Source: DSXF01 sp964387495
GTDB lineage: Bacteria; Chloroflexota; Anaerolineae; Anaerolineales; Villigracilaceae
Assembly: GCA_964387495.1 (NCBI GenBank)
Contig: CAYLXB010000074.1
Location: forward strand, 1-16,187
Length of the DNA: 16,187 nucleotides
Reading direction: 5' to 3'
Shown here: one piece after another, positions 13,701 through 16,187 of the stretch
Position numbering within the stretch: position 1 is the first letter of the stretch
How the letters are laid out: each line of letters opens with the position of its first letter
Made by a program: the position numbers and the translations under genes
The notes under the pieces: generated by a model
What the model saw: only the letters and a program-made list of their open reading frames with translations
The model's database searches: none
Told to the model about the DNA's origin: nothing

Positions 13701-15970
13701 GCCTCCCTTTCCACAAAGAAGACACTTGCGCTGTCGTAGGGGATGACCTCTTGGAGCGCATTGAGCAGGTTGTCCAGGACTTGCTTCAGCTTTAGAGATG
13801 AAGAAACTGCCTCGGAGGCCTGCCTCAAGATTTCCGCCTCTTTCCGGCGGGATTGTTCGGCATCGAAACTGCGCGCATTCTGGATCGCTCCGGCCGCCTG
13901 GTACCCGACTGCCTGAGCAAGCGATTTCTGGCTCTCGTTGAACATCCCCGGCCGGTGGCCGTCCAGGGTCATGAACCCGATCACTTCCCCGCGTGCGATC
14001 AGGGGCACTCCGATCCAGGCGTGGATGTCTGCCCCGCTGCTCCACTGTGAAAAATGTTTATCTTTTGTGATGTCTTCGACCAGCAGTGCCCGGCCTGACT
14101 TTTGAATCTTTTCGAAAATCTTGTTCCTGGGGACGGAAAAATTGCCCGGGAAGTTGTCCGACGCCGGGAAGCCCCTGGTTGCCACCACGCAGGTATTCCC
14201 GCCTTTCAGCAGGTAAATCGTTGCACTGTCGTAAGGAATCACCTCCTGGAGGCTTGCCAGGATCGTATCCAAGACGTTATTCAGGTCCAGAGACGAAGAG
14301 GCGGCAACAGCCACCTTGTTCTGGGCCTCTGCCTCCCGGCGCCGCAATTGTTCGTTTTCGAACAGACGGATTTTCTCGATCGCATTGGCCAGGCCCGAGG
14401 CGATTGTGACCAGCAGCCGCTCGTCATTCTCGCCGAACGCGTCCAAGTCGCGGCTTTCGGCATTGATCACGCCGAGAATGCGCCCCCCAATTTTTATCGG
14501 GACACACAACTCGGATTTTGTATTTGTATTGACCTCGATATATTTCTTATGCTTGCGTACATCCCCGGCACGGATTGGCTTGCCCGTGATGACCGCTTCC
14601 CCGGTCAGGCCGTCGTTGGACGGGTACTGCTCCGGCGCGTCCGAGGGTGTCACCCCGTAGTAGGAAACATGCTGGCGCAGTTTTTTCCCGTTGTCCTCCA
14701 GCAGCATGAAGCCAAAATTATCCGGATAGAGCGTTTCCCCGATGATCTTTGTCACCCGCTCGAGAAGCTCGTCAACGGTTTTTGCCTGCTCCTGGGCCTG
14801 GGATACGTAATGTAATACCTGCATTTCCCTGACGCGCCGCTCCGTGGCCTGGTCGGAATACTTGCGCTGGATCACTGCTCCCAGCATGCTTACGGCTGTC
14901 TCCAGGGCTTCGATTTCGCTGGCAGGCCAGCTTCTCTCGTTCAGGCAGTCCTCGAAGTCGATATAGCCCCACCAGTCATCCCCAACCCGGACAGGGATGA
15001 TCAGAATGGATTTGATATCCTGTTCGGCCAGGTAGGGCTGCTCGCTCTCCGGGAATTCACGCACGATGCCATGGACCGGCTTGAATTGGTCCAGTGCATC
15101 CAGCCAGCGTTGGAAACCTGCTGTTGCAATATCCATACCCTGCAGGTGAATATTGTCTTCCTGTGAAGTGGCGCCCGGCCCGGTCCAGGCATAGATCTGG
15201 GATACCAGGATTGTGCCCCTCGAGGTGACAAGTTTCTTGAAGATCGTTACCCGGGACGCATCCGTCGCCTGGCCCAATTGTTCGAGGACGCCTTGGATGG
15301 TTTCTGTCCAATCGGTGGTCTTCAGGAATTGTTCGGCCGCAACCCCCACCGCTTTCAGGATGCGGTCTTTTCGGCGCAGAGATTCTTCGGCTTTCTTCTG
15401 TTCGCTGATATCCGAGTAGGTTATCTGGATGGAAGGCTGGCCTTCGTATACAAGTGCAATCATCGAGCACACCAGCTGCACCATCTGGCCGCCTTTTGTG
15501 AGCATGCGCACTCCCAGGACCTTCAGCTCGTCCTTGTTGGCTGCCACCTGGCGGATCGTCTCCAGCGTATTTTCCAGGTCTTCCGGATGGATGCTTTCCA
15601 CGATCTGTTTGGTGGTCAGGCGGTAGAACTCATCCAGCGTATAGCCAAAGAGACTGGCCGTTGCCTGGTTCGAGAAGACGATGCGATTGTTCTGCAGAAC
15701 GACAAAGCCCTGGATGGAGTGCTCCACCAGATTGCGGTATGCATCCTCGGCTTCCCGGCGCGGGCGGGTATAGGCTCTGACCAGCAGGTAAAAGAAAAAT
15801 GCGCTGATCAGGACAAACCCCCAACCTTTGTATGTTTGCAGGTATGTCAGTGTTCCCTTGTCGAGATACAGGGCGGCCAGCTGGCGGTCCGAGGCCAGAA
15901 TCCATAGCACGCCTGCCAGAATGTAAAGCAGGATGATCCCTGTAGCCAATTCACGCCTGCGTCGATTCAT
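10754..15970 (-). CDS. Membrane PAS / 8x GAF / HD-GYP protein, probable cyclic-di-GMP phosphodiesterase
   Basis: 1738 residues. Order: two membrane segments (about 9-26 and 50-66), a PAS domain (about 77-195), eight successive GAF domains by my count (about 205 to 1545, each roughly 150-175 residues joined by helical linkers), and a C-terminal HD-GYP domain (about 1552-1738). HD-GYP enzymes hydrolyse cyclic-di-GMP at a metal centre. Here GHSQRV (H1575), LLHDIGK (H1607, D1608), QHP, HHERWDGTGYP (H1660, H1661, G1668-Y1669-P1670) and DVWDAL are all intact, so activity is likely. GAF3 and GAF4 are clearly related (LQEVIPYDSA, IGVPL/MGIPL, GFMTLD/GFITLD, YQAAGAIQNA/YQAAAALQNA), evidence of internal duplication. 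No kinase or GGDEF domain is present. ATG 15970 follows a TATAAT box by 23 bases; the ribosome binding site is weak. Confidence 0.93.
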   Translation of the reverse strand: MNRRRRELATGIILLYILAGVLWILASDRQLAALYLDKGTLTYLQTYKGWGFVLISAFFFYLLVRAYTRPRREAEDAYRNLVEHSIQGFVVLQNNRIVFSNQATASLFGYTLDEFYRLTTKQIVESIHPEDLENTLETIRQVAANKDELKVLGVRMLTKGGQMVQLVCSMIALVYEGQPSIQITYSDISEQKKAEESLRRKDRILKAVGVAAEQFLKTTDWTETIQGVLEQLGQATDASRVTIFKKLVTSRGTILVSQIYAWTGPGATSQEDNIHLQGMDIATAGFQRWLDALDQFKPVHGIVREFPESEQPYLAEQDIKSILIIPVRVGDDWWGYIDFEDCLNERSWPASEIEALETAVSMLGAVIQRKYSDQATERRVREMQVLHYVSQAQEQAKTVDELLERVTKIIGETLYPDNFGFMLLEDNGKKLRQHVSYYGVTPSDAPEQYPSNDGLTGEAVITGKPIRAGDVRKHKKYIEVNTNTKSELCVPIKIGGRILGVINAESRDLDAFGENDERLLVTIASGLANAIEKIRLFENEQLRRREAEAQNKVAVAASSSLDLNNVLDTILASLQEVIPYDSATIYLLKGGNTCVVATRGFPASDNFPGNFSVPRNKIFEKIQKSGRALLVEDITKDKHFSQWSSGADIHAWIGVPLIARGEVIGFMTLDGHRPGMFNESQKSLAQAVGYQAAGAIQNARSFDAEQSRRKEAEILRQASEAVSSSLKLKQVLDNLLNALQEVIPYDSASVFFVEREAVRVMACHTPDQGQQEVIGKIFPLNNPLLQEVKAQARPVILEDSQNDPRFKKWGGTDFVHGWMGIPLVVRSEIIGFITLDSREKGAFDQDDANLAQAFSYQAAAALQNAMLYQAAVRAAERSSVLHRLSQDVILATQDPEKTYLAIHKAARELMECDAFIIAMRNESVGENDILYITEGNERYEPRRLKSGVGISGKVIDSGKTLMIKDVSQAGGVNVHFGSGNKVQSVLAAPLRIRDKVIGMIAAESYLVNAYTDEERILLEMLASHAATALESARLYRETQRRLLELESLVKASRVLSQTMELEQLLQGILDSAREAIPEAEKGSILLLNAKEQLQIRATSGYSDERVLGAVFSSGKGYAAQVVANRRAVMVPDVNPIDEDSQASEIPEIQNIKSAIVAPLLSKEQAIGCISLDNASRPSAFKEDDLRLLVTLAAPAALAIENARLFSEIRHRLNELVAVNLMSSALRSAQTLDELLPTLVDEMLDILELQAGAIWLLDQNSGKFYQAEARGWFTQLHTRQLESGEGIVGYTYQMGETYSLGDFSTDPHLHPDNLPHTPPGWAGVCIPIRSAEESVGVLVAATHLPRHLNDDDIRLLTTFADMAGSAIHRMSLYQRVERQVKRLVALRDVDTAITSSFDLRVTLTILIDNAVSHLEVDAAAVLLFNPNSQTLTYAAGRGFHTSGITRSMTRIGDGLAGKCALDRKLISEPDLNSSPLLKRMDLLAGENFVSYFGVPLIAKGQIKGVLEVYHRSPLNPSPGWLDFFQTLAGQAAIAIDNTQMFDKLQRSNQELIMAYDTTLEGWSKALELRDRETEGHSQRVTEMTIQMARRMGIQAANLVHVRRGVLLHDIGKMGIPDHILRKTGELTESEWESMRQHPQLAYDLLYPITYLRPALDIPYCHHERWDGTGYPRGMKGDEIPLAARIFSVVDVWDALCNDRPYRKAWEKDKIIAYIREQSGKRFDPTIVDVFLEMITREGF

Positions 15971-15993
15971 CGCAATGGGCCCTGACTTGTCTA

Positions 15994-15999
15994 ATTATA
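15994..15999 (-). promoter_or_regulatory. -10 box (TATAAT) for the HD-GYP gene
   Basis: Perfect TATAAT on the minus strand, predicted start of transcription near 15987, giving a 5' leader of about 17 bases. No consensus -35 is seen. It lies 48 bp from the nearest repeat copy. Confidence 0.5.
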
Positions 16000-16046
16000 G
16001 GACAATAATCCGCCATGATTAATAACTTTATCATAATGGAATTCTT

Positions 16047-16101
16047 CCTTACGGGGAAACCCGTGATGCAAAAGAAAAGCGAGTCACAAGGACTCGCTTT
16101 G
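16047..16101. repeat. 55-bp direct repeat, copy 1
   Basis: Identical over 55 bp to 16133-16187; period 86 bp. Each copy holds a hairpin ACGGG-GAAA-CCCGT with a GNRA tetraloop (16051-16064 here) and a 10-bp terminator stem. The base before the repeat differs between copies (T versus C). The right boundary cannot be judged, because copy 2 is cut by the window end. Confidence 0.9.
16071..16100 (-). terminator. Terminator hairpin inside repeat copy 1
   Basis: A perfect 10-bp stem (AAAGCGAGTC at 16076-16085 with GACTCGCTTT at 16091-16100) and 5-base loop. On the minus strand it is followed by TTTTCTTT, so it works best for transcripts entering from the right and would insulate the HD-GYP gene. 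The same structure is repeated at 16162-16186. Confidence 0.75.
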
Positions 16102-16117
16102 TTCGAGAGGCGTCGAC

Positions 16118-16133
16118 GGGATGCGCGCGTCCC
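16118..16133. repeat. Hairpin in the spacer between the two repeat copies
   Basis: GGGATG (16118-16123) pairs with CGTCCC (16128-16133), one G-T wobble, loop CGCG. A palindrome GTCGAC lies just before it. The spacer is 31 bp long (16102-16132) and differs in base composition from the repeat. Confidence 0.5.
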
Positions 16134-16187
16134 CTTACGGGGAAACCCGTGATGCAAAAGAAAAGCGAGTCACAAGGACTCGCTTTG
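16133..16187. repeat. 55-bp direct repeat, copy 2, ending at the last base of the window
   Basis: Exact copy of 16047-16101, with the same GNRA hairpin and 10-bp stem. The repeat ends at the final base of the window, so further copies may follow. Confidence 0.9.

Noticed and set aside
16047..16187. CRISPR array
   Set aside because: Only two copies, repeat far longer than usual, hairpin and terminator structure inside the repeat, spacer itself palindromic and no cas gene nearby.

Overview
The window looks like a piece of a bacterial chromosome of Chloroflexota type, probably from the Anaerolineae side. This rests on a mostly high-GC core, the archaeal/eukaryotic-type prolyl-tRNA synthetase, an extremely GAF-rich HD-GYP protein and perfect TATAAT boxes placed for leaderless mRNAs. 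It is inferred from gene content, not proven. The left 3 kb is visibly more AT-rich and looks like accessory DNA.

Layout. 1-675 (minus): a partial MamI-family restriction endonuclease running off the left edge. 754-2452: an apparently intact IS1182-family insertion sequence whose transposase is transcribed toward the restriction gene. 2453-3033: mostly non-coding AT-rich DNA with a 14-bp palindrome and one overlooked 53-residue membrane peptide gene that has a strong ribosome binding site. 3034-7196 (minus): a compact gene cluster, in transcription order a MazG-like nucleotide pyrophosphohydrolase, a LOG-family protein, proS, a HEAT-repeat (AlkD-like) protein, a small alpha/beta hydrolase and a membrane-anchored hypothetical protein. 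7205-7329: the leader of that cluster. It has a TATAAT box, a possible leaderless 18-residue leader peptide with four prolines, and mutually exclusive antiterminator and terminator hairpins. 7409-7912 (minus): an HNH endonuclease-like protein. 7966-10690 (plus): a TIGR01777-family sugar-nucleotide epimerase-like protein, a membrane protein with a PH-like tail that has a leaderless promoter, and tyrS. A bidirectional terminator separates tyrS from a convergent 1738-residue protein with two membrane segments, one PAS, eight GAF and one HD-GYP domain (10754-15970, minus). The right edge carries an exact 55-bp direct repeat rich in hairpins, and its second copy ends exactly at the last base of the window.

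How it fits together. The most coherent unlisted structure is the 7205-7329 leader. It has the parts expected of a ribosome-mediated proline attenuator placed ahead of a cluster that contains the proline-charging enzyme. The two aminoacyl-tRNA synthetase genes are each preceded by terminator-like hairpins. The left end is a small mobile or defence patch (restriction enzyme plus IS). The right end is a sensory c-di-GMP-degrading protein behind a structured repeat.
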